Positions 14,679-15,712 of a stretch of DNA of 15,712 nucleotides are shown here, piece by piece. The stretch is from assembly GCA_900765575.1 (NCBI GenBank), contig CAAFRW010000217.1:1-15712 (forward strand), read 5' to 3'. This DNA is from Bacteroidaceae bacterium (lineage in GTDB: Bacteria; Bacteroidota; Bacteroidia; Bacteroidales; Bacteroidaceae). The position numbers and the translations under genes were made by a program. A model generated the notes under the pieces. The model had not been told where the DNA came from. It saw only the letters and a list, made by a program, of their open reading frames with translations, and did no database searches. Numbering within the stretch: the first letter of the stretch is position 1; every line of letters starts with the position of its first letter.

Positions 14679-15500
14679 TTACCGTGTGGCATGAATCGTA
14701 CGTCGGTATTCCGATGGCGACATACCTGTTTGCTGACGGAAAAAGCGACTTAATGACGATTGGCTGGCAAAATTAGTTTGTTGAGCCACATTTTTTATAT
14801 CAATATGCGGGTCTCGAAGTAGTTTCTTTATTTCAATAATAACATAATCCGCAATAAGCTCGTGGGGAGACTGGCCGTTCATTTCTTGAATAACTTTAGT
14901 CAGATAGGCAGGTGATATACACAATTGGGCGGCATAAAAAGCAATTTCCCTATTACTCCGATAATTTTCGGCAACCAACATCGCAAATTTAAAGGCAATG
15001 TTCTCTTTATTTGAGCTTGTAAGAGGCACTTTCTCGCTGTTTGCTTTCTTTAGAAAAGACACATAATAATCCCAAAAATAGATTTGCAGAAGATGCAGAA
15101 TGGTTTCATTGCGAAAAGCGGGGTCTTCACTACGGCTCCGGTAATTGAGCACACGGCAATAGCTGAGGAAACGTTGAGTTTCACTATCGGTTAAATGATA
15201 TCGAAAGTTCTTTCGCATATAGAAAAAGAAATCCGGAGTTATTCTCCCCAAACCACTCATGATATCAATAAACATCGTCTTATCAAACTTAAAAAACGTC
15301 ATGGAGAAATCATCGCTAATATTACGTATCGATGCCAGTTGCAGTGGTAAAACCGTAACAATATCGTTTGCGGAGATTTGATGACTAACCGAAAAAACTT
15401 CGATAACGGCTGTTCCACTTGTACAGACGCCACCGAAACCTTCTTTCATATATGCTTCATGCCCATTTAAGGGAAAATGTGAAATATCAGTATATATCAT
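14679..15500 (-). CDS. AraC-family transcriptional regulator
   Basis: The product has 273 residues. Residues 1-150 form a poorly conserved N-terminal sensing region with the beta-rich character of a cupin-type AraC arm (GVCTSGTAVIEVFSVSHQIS; ISANDIVTVLPLQLASIRN). Residues 166-270 form the AraC DNA-binding domain. Its first helix-turn-helix is around 184-205 (IAFYAAQLCISPAYLTKVI) and the second around 233-256 (IDIKNVAQQTNFASQSSLSR), ending in the signature TGMSPSEYRR. It lacks a receiver domain, so it is not a classical response regulator for the co-oriented hybrid kinase that follows after 38 bp, although the operon suggests a shared pathway. The ATG at 15498-15500 is chosen as the first in frame. 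The effector is unknown. Confidence 0.9.
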   Translation of the reverse strand: MIYTDISHFPLNGHEAYMKEGFGGVCTSGTAVIEVFSVSHQISANDIVTVLPLQLASIRNISDDFSMTFFKFDKTMFIDIMSGLGRITPDFFFYMRKNFRYHLTDSETQRFLSYCRVLNYRSRSEDPAFRNETILHLLQIYFWDYYVSFLKKANSEKVPLTSSNKENIAFKFAMLVAENYRSNREIAFYAAQLCISPAYLTKVIQEMNGQSPHELIADYVIIEIKKLLRDPHIDIKNVAQQTNFASQSSLSRFFRQQTGMSPSEYRRTIHATR

Positions 15501-15690
15501 TTAAATGCGAGACTTGTTTCTTATTTAATCAATAATTAGCTTACGAATTTAAAATATTTTTATCTAAAGCATACTATTTACAATCGCAATTGAACGCAAA
15601 TAGCAAAATTGGGTATTAACCCATTTATCTTTCTAACAAGGTAAATAAACAAAATAGAAATAAGAAAGTTATTGATTCGCAAAGATTAAA

Positions 15691-15698
15691 CAAAAATA
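15691..15698 (-). promoter_or_regulatory. Possible distal -7 box for the AraC-hybrid kinase operon
   Basis: The minus strand reads TATTTTTG, matching TAnnTTTG, about 190 nt upstream of the AraC start; its -33 region lies outside the window. No better box is seen between 15501 and 15690, apart from a one-mismatch AATCTTTG at 15687-15680. A small TGGGT-ATTA-ACCCA palindrome lies at 15610-15623 in the AT-rich leader. Confidence 0.25.
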
Positions 15699-15712
15699 TT
15701 CACTCTCATGCA

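Overview
The window looks like a chromosomal stretch from a Bacteroides-type gut bacterium. The evidence is a hybrid two-component regulator with sensor kinase, receiver and AraC output in one chain, a Wzi-type outer-membrane barrel, AT-rich intergenic regions, weak Shine-Dalgarno sequences, and repeated matches to the Bacteroidetes promoter -7 box TAnnTTTG. The species cannot be fixed from sequence alone.

Layout. (1) At 1-3570 (+), the 3' part of a PfkB-family sugar kinase is followed by a hybrid two-component system (HTCS) with a periplasmic sugar-binding-protein sensor. This matches the regulatory end of a fructose/fructan utilisation locus. A 41-bp imperfect palindrome covers the HTCS promoter. 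(2) At 3680-6364 (+) is a P-type Ca2+-ATPase of the PMCA-like single-site kind. (3) At 6339-6723 a 35-bp perfect inverted repeat encloses heptamer repeats and two hairpins between convergent genes, and its left arm encodes the last residues of the ATPase. (4) At 6732-7589 (-) is an AraC regulator with a GyrI-like effector domain. (5) At 7590-8436 there is no convincing gene, but three palindromes sharing the core GAACGTTC sit exactly 22 bp apart, a striking operator-like array. (6) At 8437-10250 (-) a Wzi-family outer-membrane barrel and a small lipocalin-like lipoprotein overlap by ATGA. (7) At 10456-11721 (+) is a CorC/HlyC-type membrane protein with CBS domains, divergent from the Wzi gene. 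(8) At 11913-15500 (-) an AraC-family regulator is followed after 38 bp by a soluble hybrid histidine kinase with four PAS-like regions and a terminal receiver, probably one operon.

How the genes work together. The kinase and HTCS plausibly couple fructose sensing with fructose phosphorylation. The Wzi-like barrel and lipoprotein probably act together at the outer membrane. The PAS hybrid kinase and its AraC partner form a separate sensory operon whose phosphate target is not visible. The Ca2+-ATPase and CorC-type protein are ion-homeostasis functions. No tRNA, rRNA, CRISPR array, prophage or intact insertion sequence was seen. The best candidates for something undescribed are the 22-bp-phased palindrome array and the inverted-repeat element between the convergent genes.
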